DNA of 64,000 nt from Myroides sp. WP-1. Its GTDB lineage: Bacteria > Bacteroidota > Bacteroidia > Flavobacteriales > Flavobacteriaceae. Numbering within the stretch: the stretch's first letter is position 1; every line of letters starts with the position of its first letter. Both the position numbers and the translations under genes were made by a program. A model generated the notes under the pieces. The model had not been told where the DNA came from, searched no databases, and saw nothing but the letters and a program-made list of their open reading frames with translations. Below, one piece after another: positions 1 through 10,700 of the stretch. The stretch is from contig NZ_JACHTC010000012.1 in assembly GCF_014145635.1 (NCBI RefSeq), positions 1 through 64,000 of the forward strand, given 5' to 3'.

Positions 1-1480
1 TTGACGATATTAGTGATCAACGACATATTATTTGTCAATTCAGTCACAAACTTCGTGTTATTAGCTATTTCAGTTACATCTAATTCAACCGTGTTTCCAT
101 CTGAATCGGTAATTGTCAACATATCGTTCACTAAAGTGAAGCTTTCGTTGGTTGTATTGAAATCAGCCCAATCGATCTCTTCTTGAGTGCCGTCTTCTTT
201 GATGTGGTAGAATTTCTTCTCTGTTACATTGTAAACAACGTTTCCGTATTTACCTTTTAACTTGTTGACGATATTAGTGATCAACGACATATTATTTGTC
301 AATTCAGTCACAAACTTCGTGTTATTAGCTATTTCAGTTACATCTAATTCAACCGTGTTTCCATCTGAATCGGTAATGGTCAACATATCGTTCACCAAAG
401 TGAAGCTTTCGTTGGTTGTATTAAAGTCTGTCCAATCGATCTCTTCTTGAGTTCCGTCAGTTTTGATGTGGTAGAATTTCTTCTCTGTTACATTGTAAAC
501 TACGTTTCCGTATTTACCAGCTAACTTGTTGACGATGTTATTAATCAACGTTTCGTTTTCTGTCAACTTGGTGATGAACTTCGTATTGCTCGCAATTTCT
601 TCTACGTTTAAGGCAACCGTGTTTCCATCTGAATCGGTAATTGTCAACATATCGTTCACTAAAGTGAAGCTTTCGTTGGTTGTATTGAAATCAGCCCAAT
701 CGATAAGCTCTTGAGTACCGTCTTCTTTGATGTGGTAGAATTTCTTCTCTGTTACATTATATACAACGTTACCGTATTTGCCTTTTAACTTGTTGACGAT
801 ATTAGTGATCAACGACATATTATTTGTCAATTCAGTCACAAACTTCGTGTTATTAGCTATTTCAGTTACATCTAATTCAACCGTGTTTCCATCTGAATCG
901 GTAATTGTCAGCATATCGTTCACCAAAGTGAAGCTTTCGTTGGTTGTATTAAAGTCTGTCCAATCGATAAGCTCTTGAGTACCGTCTTCTTTGATGTGGT
1001 AGAATTTCTTCTCTGTTACATTGTAGACAACGTTACCGTATTTGCCTTTTAACTTATTGATCAACTCCGAAATGAAACTAGAATTATCAACAAGTTTTCT
1101 GACGAAAGTTAAATTCGCTGCAATATCCTGAACGTGTAACCTCACAGATCTATTATCAAGGTCTGTTACCATTAAAAAGTCTTCTTCCAATGTAAAACTT
1201 ACGTTGGTTGTATTTAAATCATCCCAAGTAATTACTTGATGCGTACCGTCTTCTTTAATATAATAGAATTTATGATCTGTCGTATTGTAATAAACGTTAC
1301 CATATTTACCCGTTAATTTATTGACAACCTCCGTAATAAACTTAGAGTTGGCCGCAATATCTTCAACCGCCATAGAAACAGTATTACCTTCTGAATCTGT
1401 AACTGTTAGAAAATCATTAATCAAACTAAAACTTACGTTCGTTGTATTAACATAGGATTGTGAATTTAGTAAACGCACCC
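1..1480 (-). repeat. Tandem 264-bp coding repeat, five full units plus a partial unit
   Basis: A landmark beginning ttga recurs at 1, 265, 529, 793, 1057 and 1321, exactly 264 bp (88 codons) apart with no length drift. The units at 1-264, 265-528 and 793-1056 are almost identical at the DNA level. Those at 529 and especially 1057 and 1321 have diverged. The pattern fits recent expansion of units distal to the N-terminus, and the array continues beyond the left edge. Confidence 0.95.
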
Positions 1481-1745
1481 ATTTCTCTTTATCCCAATAA
1501 TAGAATCCAGCGGGTAAATTGACATCTCCTAAATTATATACAAATAAACTTTCTACTAAATCACCTTCGATAGGTGCTTTATCTTTTTCGCCTTTTAACG
1601 TGACTCTCGGAAATAAAACCCCCTTTTTATCCGAGACGATGTCAAGTTGACTTGAATTAGTAGGAGTTACTGTTCCAATACCAACTTGGGCAGTTACAAA
1701 ACCAGTTGCAAACAACGCCATCAATGGAATAACTTTTCTAATCAT
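1..1745 (-). CDS. Repeat-built secreted surface protein, 3' end outside the window
   Basis: Read from the ATG at 1743-1745, the frame stays open to the window edge (at least 581 residues). It begins with a signal peptide of about 20 residues ending in TAQ, followed by VGIGTVTP and later KGVLFPRVTL. That opening is typical of Bacteroidetes fibre-like or adhesin-like surface proteins. A WDKEKWVRL segment follows near residue 85, and then the protein consists of 88-residue units with the recurring phrases NTTNESFTLV, TDSDGNTVEL and GKYGNVVYN. No enzyme motif is visible. The role is inferred to be a structural or adhesive surface fibre. The C-terminus, where a sorting domain would lie, is not in the window. 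The apparent plus-strand ORFs here are shadows repeating with the same period. Confidence 0.85.
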   Translation of the reverse strand, partial: MIRKVIPLMALFATGFVTAQVGIGTVTPTNSSQLDIVSDKKGVLFPRVTLKGEKDKAPIEGDLVESLFVYNLGDVNLPAGFYYWDKEKWVRLLNSQSYVNTTNVSFSLINDFLTVTDSEGNTVSMAVEDIAANSKFITEVVNKLTGKYGNVYYNTTDHKFYYIKEDGTHQVITWDDLNTTNVSFTLEEDFLMVTDLDNRSVRLHVQDIAANLTFVRKLVDNSSFISELINKLKGKYGNVVYNVTEKKFYHIKEDGTQELIDWTDFNTTNESFTLVNDMLTITDSDGNTVELDVTEIANNTKFVTELTNNMSLITNIVNKLKGKYGNVVYNVTEKKFYHIKEDGTQELIDWADFNTTNESFTLVNDMLTITDSDGNTVALNVEEIASNTKFITKLTENETLINNIVNKLAGKYGNVVYNVTEKKFYHIKTDGTQEEIDWTDFNTTNESFTLVNDMLTITDSDGNTVELDVTEIANNTKFVTELTNNMSLITNIVNKLKGKYGNVVYNVTEKKFYHIKEDGTQEEIDWADFNTTNESFTLVNDMLTITDSDGNTVELDVTEIANNTKFVTELTNNMSLITNIV

Positions 1746-2290
1746 ATTACAATTTTTAATAAATTTTACTCAATAATTTATTAAATTTAAGAATAATTAA
1801 ACCCTCAAAAACACCATAAAAATGAATAACCAACAATATACTAACAGGGTATAATTATAAAATTGTTATTTTCAAACTTAATTTTGAGATTTTTTATCAA
1901 ACAAACATTCTCTAATAGTGACTTTTCGCAAAAATAAAAGTGGAGATACTGTATAATTTTCGATGACAAAGAGAGAAATCATCCAAATAAATAAGTAAAA
2001 AAGAAAAACAATAAGTAATTAACACAAAAGCGCTCAAAATTCCTTTTATAATATATCAGTAAAAAACACCTCAAAATCAACTAAAAACACAAACAATAAA
2101 CACCTTTTAGTACGTCAATAACTTCCTAACACAACCATAAAACTTTGGATATCACCTAAATCATGTGTTTTTTAGATGTCATTAATTACTTTTAGCTATT
2201 AAAGTTGACAATATGAGAGGTTCGTATTTTGCGAATTACAAAGTACTATTACAGGAATAAATTCCTTCAAAAGAATACGTGTTCATCTTA
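1746..2290. other. AT-rich intergenic stretch upstream of the surface-protein gene
   Basis: About 545 bases with only short open frames and no recognisable RNA or repeat. It must hold the promoter of the surface-protein gene, but I see no clear TAnnTTTG box close to its start. Confidence 0.5.
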
Positions 2291-2336
2291 GTACAAAAAA
2301 AAAGCTTGAGTTAAAACTCAAGCTTTTTTTTTGTAC
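2291..2336. terminator. Bidirectional terminator with a perfect 20-bp stem
   Basis: A perfect inverted repeat: 2291-2310 pairs with 2317-2336 around a 6-base loop. The core is AAGCTTGAG/CTCAAGCTT, flanked by nine A's and nine T's and closed by GTAC. It lies downstream of acs and would terminate transcription from either side. Confidence 0.9.
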
Positions 2337-2368
2337 TTGCGAGCCTTTTCAGCCTCACTACTATTGTA

Positions 2369-4276
2369 TTAAATTTTTCCGTCTTTGATTTTTTCAATCA
2401 CTTCTGGATTAATTAACGTTGAAACATCTCCGAAATCTTTAGTTTCTCCATCCGCGATTGAACGTAATATTCTACGCATAATTTTGCCTGATCGAGTTTT
2501 AGGTAAACTCTCGACGAATTGAATCTTATCTAACTTGGCAATTGGACCAATATGACTACTGATATATTGATTGATTTCCTTGATAACATTTTCGCGATCG
2601 CGGTATTCTCCTTCTACTTTCAAGGTAATAAAACCATATAAAGCATTTCCTTTAATATCGTGTTTATACCCTACTACAGCACTCTCTGCAACTGCTGGGT
2701 GCTCATTGATTGCATCTTCAATTGGAGCTGTACCTAAATTGTGTCCTGAAACAATCACAACATCATCTGCACGTCCTGTAATTCTATAGTATCCCACTTC
2801 ATCTCTCAGTGCACCATCTCCGGTGAAATACTTTCCTGGAAACTGACTGAAATACGTGTCTTTATAACGTTGATGATCTCCCCAAATTGTACGTGCCATG
2901 GATGGCCAAGGAAATTTTACACAAAGAGAACCGTCGATTTGATTGTCTTCGATTTCATTTCGTTTTTCATCCATCAATACAGCTTGAATACCTGGTAAAG
3001 GTAAGGTTGCATACGTTGGTTTTGTAGGAGTAATGAAAGGCAGTGGTGAAATTAAAATACTTCCTGTTTCTGTTTGCCACCAAGTATCTACGATAGGACA
3101 TTTCTTCTTCCCAACATGATCATTATACCAGTGCCATGCTTCTTCGTTAATGGGTTCTCCAACAGAGCCTATTACACGTAAACTAGATAAGTCATGTTCG
3201 TTTACATACTTATAGTCTTCTGTCATTAAAGAACGAATCGCTGTTGGTGCAGTATAAAATTGCGTTACTTTATATTTATCGATAATATCCCAGAAACGAC
3301 TTGGTGTTGGATAAGTTGGGACACCTTCGAACATAACGGTTGTAGCACCGTTTAACAAAGGTCCGTATACGATATACGAGTGTCCGGTAATCCATCCACA
3401 ATCTGCAGTACACCAAAAAATATCATCGTCTTTATAGTCAAAAATATTTTTAAATGAATAAGCGGTTTGCACCATATAACCTGCAGTAGTGTGCACCATT
3501 CCCTTTGGCATTCCAGTAGAACCAGAAGTATAAAGAATAAACAAAGGATCTTCCGCATCCATTACTTGTGCCACATGATTTGTTGAAGCTGCTTCTAATA
3601 ATGGGTTTAACCAAATATCTCTGCCCTCTTGCATAGCAGTATCCGCTCCCGTACGCTCAACAACCAAAACTTGTCCTACTGAAGGACACGATTTTAATGC
3701 CTCGTCAATAATGGGTTTTAATGGGATGGTTTTGTTACCTCTAAAACTTCCATCAGAAGTGATAACATAATGACAGTCCGCATCATTAATTCGCTTACTT
3801 ACTGCAGAAGATGAAAATCCAGCAAAAATAACACTGTGAATTGCACCAATTCGAGCACAAGCCAACATTGCTATCGCTAGTTCGGGAATCATCGGTAAGT
3901 AAATACAAACGCGATCACCCTTTTTCACGCCTTGTTCTTTCAATACATTTGCCATTTTACAAACGCGATTGAACAAATCGTTATACGTAATTATCTGTTG
4001 TGGTTCTTCTGGATTATTCGGTTCGAAAATGATAGCAGGTTTCTCTCCTCTTTTTGCTAAGTGTCTATCGACGCAGTTTTTTACGATATTGAGCTTTGCG
4101 TTGACAAACCACTCAAATTTAGATTCCTCCATATCAAATTGAAATACCTTATCCCAAACTTGATACCATACAAAGTTTTCTTCTGCAATTTTACTCCAAA
4201 ACTTTCTAGGTTCTCGCACTGATTTTTTATAGTGCTTGAAATATTGTTCAAGGTTTTCTATTTTATAATAACTCAT
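2369..4276 (-). CDS. acs: Acetyl-CoA synthetase
   Basis: AMP-forming acetate:CoA ligase, a cytosolic enzyme that makes acetyl-CoA from acetate, ATP and CoA through acetyl-adenylate. At 635 residues it has the normal family length. The adenylate-forming signature YTSGSTGMPKG lies near residue 250, WWQTETG near 400 and FTGDGALRDEVGYYRITGR near 490. The catalytic lysine of the C-terminal domain is K598 in TRSGKIMRR; in related enzymes this lysine is reversibly acetylated. The start follows an N-terminal acetyl-CoA-synthase domain of usual length. It stands alone, between a 20-bp-stem terminator and the terminator of the mnmA operon. Confidence 0.97.
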   Translation of the reverse strand: MSYYKIENLEQYFKHYKKSVREPRKFWSKIAEENFVWYQVWDKVFQFDMEESKFEWFVNAKLNIVKNCVDRHLAKRGEKPAIIFEPNNPEEPQQIITYNDLFNRVCKMANVLKEQGVKKGDRVCIYLPMIPELAIAMLACARIGAIHSVIFAGFSSSAVSKRINDADCHYVITSDGSFRGNKTIPLKPIIDEALKSCPSVGQVLVVERTGADTAMQEGRDIWLNPLLEAASTNHVAQVMDAEDPLFILYTSGSTGMPKGMVHTTAGYMVQTAYSFKNIFDYKDDDIFWCTADCGWITGHSYIVYGPLLNGATTVMFEGVPTYPTPSRFWDIIDKYKVTQFYTAPTAIRSLMTEDYKYVNEHDLSSLRVIGSVGEPINEEAWHWYNDHVGKKKCPIVDTWWQTETGSILISPLPFITPTKPTYATLPLPGIQAVLMDEKRNEIEDNQIDGSLCVKFPWPSMARTIWGDHQRYKDTYFSQFPGKYFTGDGALRDEVGYYRITGRADDVVIVSGHNLGTAPIEDAINEHPAVAESAVVGYKHDIKGNALYGFITLKVEGEYRDRENVIKEINQYISSHIGPIAKLDKIQFVESLPKTRSGKIMRRILRSIADGETKDFGDVSTLINPEVIEKIKDGKI

Positions 4277-4343
4277 CTGTAGTGTGTGGTTTATTTTAGT
4301 TTATTTTACTTTCTATAAAAATAAAAGATTATTAGTATATACC

Positions 4344-4386
4344 AAAAAACCATACGAAGTTTTTATTTAAAAATCGCATGGTTTTT
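4344..4386 (-). terminator. Terminator of the mnmA/flavoprotein operon
   Basis: Inverted repeat AAAAACCAT..TCG and its complement around a short A/T-rich centre. On the minus strand it ends in a run of six T's. It lies about 65 bases past the stop of the flavoprotein gene and before acs. Confidence 0.7.
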
Positions 4387-4452
4387 AGAATATTACAAAA
4401 AATCGAATCATTTTTCACTCGTTCCCGAGTCTTGGTATTGCATCAGATTCTT

Positions 4453-5397
4453 TTAAAAATCGAACGTTGTTTGTTGCGCTTCTCGGAAATCACGCATTAC
4501 AGTCTTTATAATTTGGGCTACAGGTTCTACTTGGTGTATTAATCCAGCTACTTGTCCTGCTTCTAATTCTCCTTCAACTAAATCTCCTTCAAACATTCCT
4601 TTTTTGGATCGTCCTTTACCGAGGTAAGTGCGCAGTTCTTCTGTTGTTGCTCCTTTTTCATATCGGGAAGCTATTCCTTGATAGAATTCATTCTTAATTA
4701 GTCGAACAGGTGCTAATTCTTTGAGTGTTACAATTGTATCTCCTTCCTGAACGTTGATCACTCTGTCTTTAAATGCATCATGTGCAGAACTTTCTGTGGA
4801 AGCGATAAAACGAGTTCCCATTTGTACACCTTCTGCACCGAGAATCATAGCTGCTAGCATACCGCGTCCTGTTGCAATTCCTCCTGCTGCAAGCACAGGA
4901 ATACTAACTTTCTCCGTTACCATGGGTATCAAGGTAAAGGTAGTAGTCTCTTCCCTTCCGTTGTGACCACCTGCTTCAAATCCTTCCGCAACAATTGCAT
5001 CTACACCTGCTTCTTGAGCTTTTAATGCAAATTTGGAGGAGCTAATTACATGAACTACTGTTATTCCATGTGCTTTTAGAAAAGGGGTCCATAACTTGGG
5101 ATTCCCAGCAGAAGTAAAGACGATCTTAATGTCTTCCTCCACAATAATTCGCATTATTTCTTCCAAATCTGGGTACAAAAGCGAAACGTTTACACCGAAA
5201 GGCTTGTCCGTTGCCTGCTTGCACTTTTGAATATGTGTTCTCAAAACATCTGGATACATAGACCCTGCTCCTAATAGACCTAAACCTCCTGCATTACTTA
5301 CTGCACTGGCAAGTTTATAGCCACTATTCCAAACCATTCCCCCTTGTATGATAGGGTATTGTATGCCAAAAAGGGCAGTTATTCTATTTTGTGCCAT
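4453..5397 (-). CDS. FMN-dependent oxidoreductase, nitronate monooxygenase/FabK-like
   Basis: TIM-barrel flavoprotein of the 2-nitropropane dioxygenase superfamily, 314 residues (family usual 310-330). The N-terminal PIIQGGMVW and the GGLGLLGAG loop are FMN-binding landmarks. VAEGFEAGGHNG near residue 140 carries the histidine conserved in both nitronate monooxygenases and FabK enoyl-ACP reductases. VLAAGGIATGRG near 170 is the phosphate-binding loop, and GAEGVQMGTRF follows. Sequence alone does not separate nitroalkane detoxification from enoyl-ACP reduction. It starts 16 bases after mnmA on the same strand, so the two are probably cotranscribed. Function beyond the family is uncertain. Confidence 0.85.
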   Translation of the reverse strand: MAQNRITALFGIQYPIIQGGMVWNSGYKLASAVSNAGGLGLLGAGSMYPDVLRTHIQKCKQATDKPFGVNVSLLYPDLEEIMRIIVEEDIKIVFTSAGNPKLWTPFLKAHGITVVHVISSSKFALKAQEAGVDAIVAEGFEAGGHNGREETTTFTLIPMVTEKVSIPVLAAGGIATGRGMLAAMILGAEGVQMGTRFIASTESSAHDAFKDRVINVQEGDTIVTLKELAPVRLIKNEFYQGIASRYEKGATTEELRTYLGKGRSKKGMFEGDLVEGELEAGQVAGLIHQVEPVAQIIKTVMRDFREAQQTTFDF

Positions 5398-5413
5398 GTG
5401 TTTTGTTTTTAGG

Positions 5414-6628
5414 TTATTCTACTTTAGAGATGACTCCAGAGCCTATTAACTCTTCGTCTATGTGCCAAGATACAAATTGTCCTTCTGTAATAGCTGATTG
5501 CGGTTCGCTAAAACGAACATACATCCCTTTTTCCATTTTATACAACGTTGCGTCTTGTAAAGGTTGACGGTAGCGAATACGCGCTTTAATCTGCATCGTC
5601 TCACCTACTTCCAATTTCAAATCCTCTCTGATCCAATGAATTTCATGCTCTTGCACAAATAAAGTGCGATGAAACAACCCTGGGTGTGTATTTCCTTGTC
5701 CAGTATAAATACTATTGGTTACTACATCAGTAGCAATAACAAACAAGGGTTCTACGGTTCCTCCTACATTCAATCCTTTACGTTGCCCCACTGTAAAATA
5801 ATGTGCCCCATAGTGATCTCCTACTTTTTTACCCATTTCAGGTGAATAAGTAAACGCTTTAGCCTCAGCATACAACTCTTCTTCTAACGTAGCAAATGCT
5901 TGTTTCTCAACAGGTGTAAATGTTGCTGCATCACGCGGTATCTCGTAAATAAAACCGTCTTTGGGTTTTAATTGTTGTTGTAAAAATTCTGGCAAACGCA
6001 CTTTTCCTATGAAACACAAACCTTGTGAATCTTTCTTCTCCGCCGTAATTAAATCTGCTTCCGCAGCAATTTCTCTTACTTTAGATTTGTATAACTCCCC
6101 AACGGGAAATAAAGCTTTAGCCAATTGTTCTTGTGATAATTGACATAAGAAATACGATTGATCTTTTGATGGATCTACTCCCGCTAATAATTTGTACACG
6201 GTTTGAGTTGTACCATCTTCTAATACAACCTCTTCTTCCGCTTTGCGACAATAATGTCCTGTAGCTACATAATCAGCTCCTAATTCTAAAGCAATCTTCA
6301 TGAAAACATCAAACTTGATTTCTCTATTGCACAGTACATCAGGATTTGGGGTACGACCATTCTCATACTCCTTAAACATATAGTCTACTATCTTCTCCTT
6401 ATATTGTTCACTTAAATCTACCGTTTGAAAAGGAATGCCTAATTTCTCGGCAACCATCAGAGCGTCATTGCTATCTTCTAGCCAGGGACACTCGTTCGAA
6501 ATTGTCACAGAATCATCATGCCAATTTTTCATGAATAATCCGATCACTTCGTATCCTTGTTCTTTCAATAAGTAGGCGGCAACACTTGAATCTACCCCCC
6601 CTGAAAGTCCTACTACTACTCTTTTCAT
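5414..6628 (-). CDS. mnmA: tRNA-specific 2-thiouridylase MnmA
   Basis: Installs the 2-thio group on U34 of Lys, Glu and Gln tRNAs in the cytosol, using ATP to activate the uridine and a persulfide sulfur. The N-terminal PP-loop is [15 protein letters not shown] at residues 8-22. The two catalytic cysteines are visible: C100 in [12 protein letters not shown] and C205 in [14 protein letters not shown] and DQSYFLCQL are further family landmarks. Length is 404, longer than the roughly 370 typical of proteobacteria; the extra residues (about 215-265) fall after the second cysteine, as in other Bacteroidetes. It is the first gene of a probable two-gene operon. Confidence 0.97.
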   Translation of the reverse strand: MKRVVVGLSGGVDSSVAAYLLKEQGYEVIGLFMKNWHDDSVTISNECPWLEDSNDALMVAEKLGIPFQTVDLSEQYKEKIVDYMFKEYENGRTPNPDVLCNREIKFDVFMKIALELGADYVATGHYCRKAEEEVVLEDGTTQTVYKLLAGVDPSKDQSYFLCQLSQEQLAKALFPVGELYKSKVREIAAEADLITAEKKDSQGLCFIGKVRLPEFLQQQLKPKDGFIYEIPRDAATFTPVEKQAFATLEEELYAEAKAFTYSPEMGKKVGDHYGAHYFTVGQRKGLNVGGTVEPLFVIATDVVTNSIYTGQGNTHPGLFHRTLFVQEHEIHWIREDLKLEVGETMQIKARIRYRQPLQDATLYKMEKGMYVRFSEPQSAITEGQFVSWHIDEELIGSGVISKVE

Positions 6629-6648
6629 ATTTTAAAAAAACTAAGCTA

Positions 6649-6656
6649 CAAAGGTA
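6649..6656 (-). promoter_or_regulatory. -7 promoter box of mnmA
   Basis: On the minus strand this reads TACCTTTG, a match to the Bacteroidetes -7 element TAnnTTTG. It lies about 20 bases before the ATG of mnmA. No convincing -33 TTG is seen at normal spacing. Confidence 0.6.
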
Positions 6657-6760
6657 AGGAGAAATGAATTAATTTAATACGTTTTTACCGTTGTATTAAG
6701 AAAGGCTTTCATTGGGAGTTGTGAGGTTCGACTCATCACCTCACCACCCAACCACCAACA

Positions 6761-6836
6761 AAAAAACCACCCCTACAAAGGGATGGTCTATCTTTCTATA
6801 CCTATTTTCTGTTAACCGTTAACTGTTAACCATTAA
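6761..6836 (-). terminator. Terminator of the MBG/barrel operon with an adjoining GTTAAC phrase
   Basis: ACCACCCCT at 6766-6774 and AGGGATGGT at 6779-6787 form a stem with one mismatch, followed on the minus strand by a run of T's. Between this hairpin and the stop codon lies a GTTAACCGTTAACTGTTAAC phrase of a kind that recurs in several other gaps. The same hairpin type terminates yidC at 14906-14939. Confidence 0.65.
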
Positions 6837-7694
6837 TTACAACCCAAATCCATAGCGTAATTGAATACCGAAGTTATAACTTTTAAACACGGCGTTTGAG
6901 CTTTCTTGAATGCTACTATACACCAAGGCATCATTTTCAACAGGTTGGTACATCAGTACTTGTTCTTTGGATGTTTGTATGTCTGGTTTTTGGTTGTTGA
7001 CACCTAAATCAAAATATACTCCAACATATAAATTTTGGTTGTCTTTGATGTTGTATTTCATTCCCACTTCTCCAATCCACGCCCAACGGTCTTTTAAGTC
7101 TAACTTGGGTTTGGCTTCGACTTGCTCTTGATAAGCAAATCCCGCATACAATAAATCTTGATCTAACAGTAGATTGTATTGAGGGAAAAAGCCCGAAGTT
7201 TGCAAGCCACTCCACGTTACTGTAGTTTTATTACTCATGATCAACGAATACTGTATTCCTGTTCGAGCATAAAAAGCTCTTTCTCCCTTCCCTACGTATT
7301 GCACGGTTAATGGAATATTTAGTTGAGAAACTTTCCACTCTTCTTTGTAGGATTTTCCGTGGTAGCTAAAAACAAATTTTTCATTCTCCCAATCGACTTC
7401 TTCGCTATTTCCTTTTAGATTATTAGCTGTAAAAGTTGTGGTTTGCATAGCATATTGTCCTCCAATTCCCAAACTCCACGTTGCGTTGAGATAATAATCG
7501 TATTGAATTCCTACTGCCGTACTCATTTTAAAATCAGTCGAAATTTGAGTAGGTAGACTACCGTAGTTTTGCGACATTCCTGCCTTTGCTATTACGCCAA
7601 TTTCGTGATTCTTGTAATAATAAGGTTTATACTGCGCCTGTGCAGTATAGCCTACACTAATTAAAAAAACGGCAAGGTAAAAATATTGTTTCAT
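6837..7694 (-). CDS. Outer-membrane beta-barrel protein
   Basis: 285 residues with a signal peptide of about 20 residues (ending AQAQ) followed by alternating amphipathic beta strands rich in Tyr, Trp and Gly, ending in LRYGFGL, the aromatic/glycine pattern of an outer-membrane barrel. No enzymatic motif is visible, and no PorP/SprF hallmark that I recognise. It begins 37 bases after the stop of the giant MBG protein and lies in the same operon. In flavobacteria, large T9SS-secreted surface proteins are often followed by a small outer-membrane protein that anchors or exports them, so a partner role is inferred but unproven. Confidence 0.75.
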   Translation of the reverse strand: MKQYFYLAVFLISVGYTAQAQYKPYYYKNHEIGVIAKAGMSQNYGSLPTQISTDFKMSTAVGIQYDYYLNATWSLGIGGQYAMQTTTFTANNLKGNSEEVDWENEKFVFSYHGKSYKEEWKVSQLNIPLTVQYVGKGERAFYARTGIQYSLIMSNKTTVTWSGLQTSGFFPQYNLLLDQDLLYAGFAYQEQVEAKPKLDLKDRWAWIGEVGMKYNIKDNQNLYVGVYFDLGVNNQKPDIQTSKEQVLMYQPVENDALVYSSIQESSNAVFKSYNFGIQLRYGFGL

Positions 7695-7731
7695 TGTGTT
7701 GCTAGTGGTTATGGGCGGATGTAATCCGCCC

Positions 7732-10700
7732 TTATTTGATGATAAATTGGATTCCTTCTTGCTTGTCAGCGATTTTTAAAACCAAGTAATACGATCCTGT
7801 GGCAACGGTTGCGGGGATTTCAATTCCCATTCTCGTTGAATCCACTTCACCGCGTTTGATCAATTGTCCTTTGATGCTGTAAATCGCATAGCTTATTGTT
7901 TCTTGATAGTTGCCATCCAAGCGAACGCTTAACCAAGCACTTTTTTCTACTGGATTTGGATAAACTGCCCAATTAGTAGCTTGTTTACTTTCAAGTGCAA
8001 TCGGACAACTTCTTATCTTTTGGCCGTTGTGAAGCGTTAATTCTACTTCATAAACAGCAGAAGCATCGAATGTGGTTCCGGAATCACTACCTGCTGATTG
8101 GAATTGTTTTTTACCGATAGACACGCCATTTTTAAACCATTCATATGCACTAAATACATAGCCTCCATTGGTATGTTTGTTGTTGTTGACCAATAAGACG
8201 TTACCATACTTTTGGAATACAATGTTTTCCGTTGGCATGCGTTTATCAATTACGATTTTATACGTTTGGATAACCGTTCCATTTTGTGCCTGTACCGTAA
8301 TCACTTGTTCATATCTTCCATAGGCAGGAACGGGAACAATAAAATCATGGGATGGTTGTACAACTGCTCCATTTTGGGTAGTAACAACAAAATGTACTTT
8401 CTCTTGGTTGTACTCACAACTCAATACCACTTGTAATTCTCCTTCGATTTTACCATAATCTACACCATCTAGTTGCAGATTCCAAATACTGGCATCTCTA
8501 CTTGTTACTTCTATGGTTTGAATAACAGGAGTTGCTGCTTTGTAATTTGAATCCCCTTCTTGGTGTGCGGATACCGTTACAACTCCTGGCTGTAAGAAGC
8601 GAAGGTTCCCTGCTGCATCAACAACAGCTATTGTCGGATCGTCTATTGTATACGAAATCGGCAATCCAGAACTTGCCGTTGCTTGTAGTTGTAACGTTGG
8701 GATATCTTCCATCACTACTAGCGCAGGTGCAGTAAAGCGAATATGCTGTTCTGCAGAGGTAATAGTCAATATTCCCAATAAACGCAACGGCTCATAGTTA
8801 GTACCATAATCAATTGTTGCTGCAACAGTATAGCGCCCAACTTGAGTTTGGTCATTGTTTTCATAGGTTATTACGGCTCCATCCGCCAATAGTCCCTCTA
8901 CTTGTAAACGCTTCACTTCACCATCGTAAACAAAAGATTGAGCAGGTAGTGTAAGTCCAGTAATCGCTCCTTTTTTAATTTCAAATACACCCGCTGTAAA
9001 CGATTGAATGGTATAATTTGAACGAGGTGCCAAACTTCCTTGCTCAATAGCATACATCCCCACCGATTCACCTATCTCTCGCTCTAATTGTCCCATCATT
9101 ACATTGGCAGGATAATCCCCTCGCTGTAACCCTGTAACGGTATACGTCAGCACAGGATCAGCTTGTCCTACTCTTTTTTGTTGGTTTGGATTAACCACAA
9201 TTGCAATTGGCGCTGGTGTAATTGCAAAATGCTCTTCATCAACGAGGACTAGGTTATAATTGCTCTGCACAGCTTGTAGACTTCCTAACTTATAAGAATA
9301 AAGACCAACATTTTCACTATTTGTACGACCAAGCGTTCCTATTAACGCATCTCCTAGGGTATCTCCATTACTCAATCCGCTAACCGTAAAGGCTAAGACA
9401 GGATCGACTTGTCCGTATACTTTGCTTTGGTTTGGCAGAGGAGAAATGCGTAACTCAATCGGATGAATCGTTAAATGAGCACCAACAAAAGTCAAAGTAT
9501 AATTGGCTGTAGTTGCTAAATTCCCTTGTTTTATTGGATATGTTCCTACCCATTCTCCACTTTCACGATTCAATGTACCTTGCATTACTGTTGCTATATC
9601 ATCATTCCATTGTAATCCGGAAACGGTATAGGTTAAAGCAGGATCTACTTCACCATAAGCTTTGGTTTGTGCAGTTGCTGTTACGATCAATTCAGCTGGT
9701 GTAATTGTGAAATCAGCTCCTTCATACACCATGTTGTAATTTGCCGTAGCGACTAAACTTCCCTGTTGAATAGCATAGTTCCCAACTGATTCACCTGTGA
9801 CACGTGTTAAACTTCCAGCTAGCACAGCTGAAGCTTCTTCGTTATTTTGTAATCCTGAAACCGTGTAAGTTAAGGCAGGATCGGCTTCGCCATAGGTTTT
9901 CGTTTTAGGTTCTGCCGTTACGGTTAAAGTAGCAGACTGAATCTCGAAATTTGCACTGTCATACGTTAGTGTATAATTCGAAGAAATTAGGGCTACAGTA
10001 CCTTGTTGAATAGCATAGTTCCCAACTGATTCACCTGCAACACGCGTTAAACTTCCAGCTAGCACAGCTGAAGCTTCTTCATTATTTTGTAATCCTGCAA
10101 CCGTGTAAGTTAAGGCAGGATCTGCTTCTCCATAGGTTTTCGTTTTGAGTTCTGCCGTTACGGTTAATGCTGCTGCATCAATCGTAAGATTATCTCCAAC
10201 GTAATTGAACGTATAATTCGCGTTAGCGATTAAACTACCCTTTTCAATAGCATACGTTCCTTTGGCTTCACCTGCAACACGCGTTAAACTTCCGGTGAAT
10301 ACGGTTGAAGCTTCTTCGTTGTTTTGTAATCCTGCAACCGTGTAGGTTAAGGCAGGATCTGCTTCTCCATAGGTTTTGATTTGAGGATCTGCCGTTACGG
10401 TTAATGCTGCTGCATCAATCGTAAGATTATCTCCAACGTAATTGAACGTATAATTAGCGTTAGCGATTAAACTACCCTTTTCAATAGCATACGTTCCTTT
10501 GGCTTCACCTGCAACACGCGTTAAACTTCCAGTGAATACGCTTGAAGCATCTTCGTTGTTTTGTAATCCTGCAACCGTGTAGGTTAAAGCAGGATCTGCT
10601 TCTCCATAGGTTTTGGTTTGAGGATTTGCCGTTACGGTTAATTCCGCTGCACCAATCGTAAGATTATCTCCTACATAATTGAACGTATAATTAGCGTTAG

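Noticed and set aside
1..978. Four similar 60-66 residue plus-strand frames
   Set aside because: They are shadows of the 264-bp repeats of the minus-strand surface protein and repeat with its period.
6700..6760. tRNA-like ggttcgactc sequence
   Set aside because: No acceptor stem or cloverleaf can be drawn around it; it belongs to the (cctcacc) phrase region.
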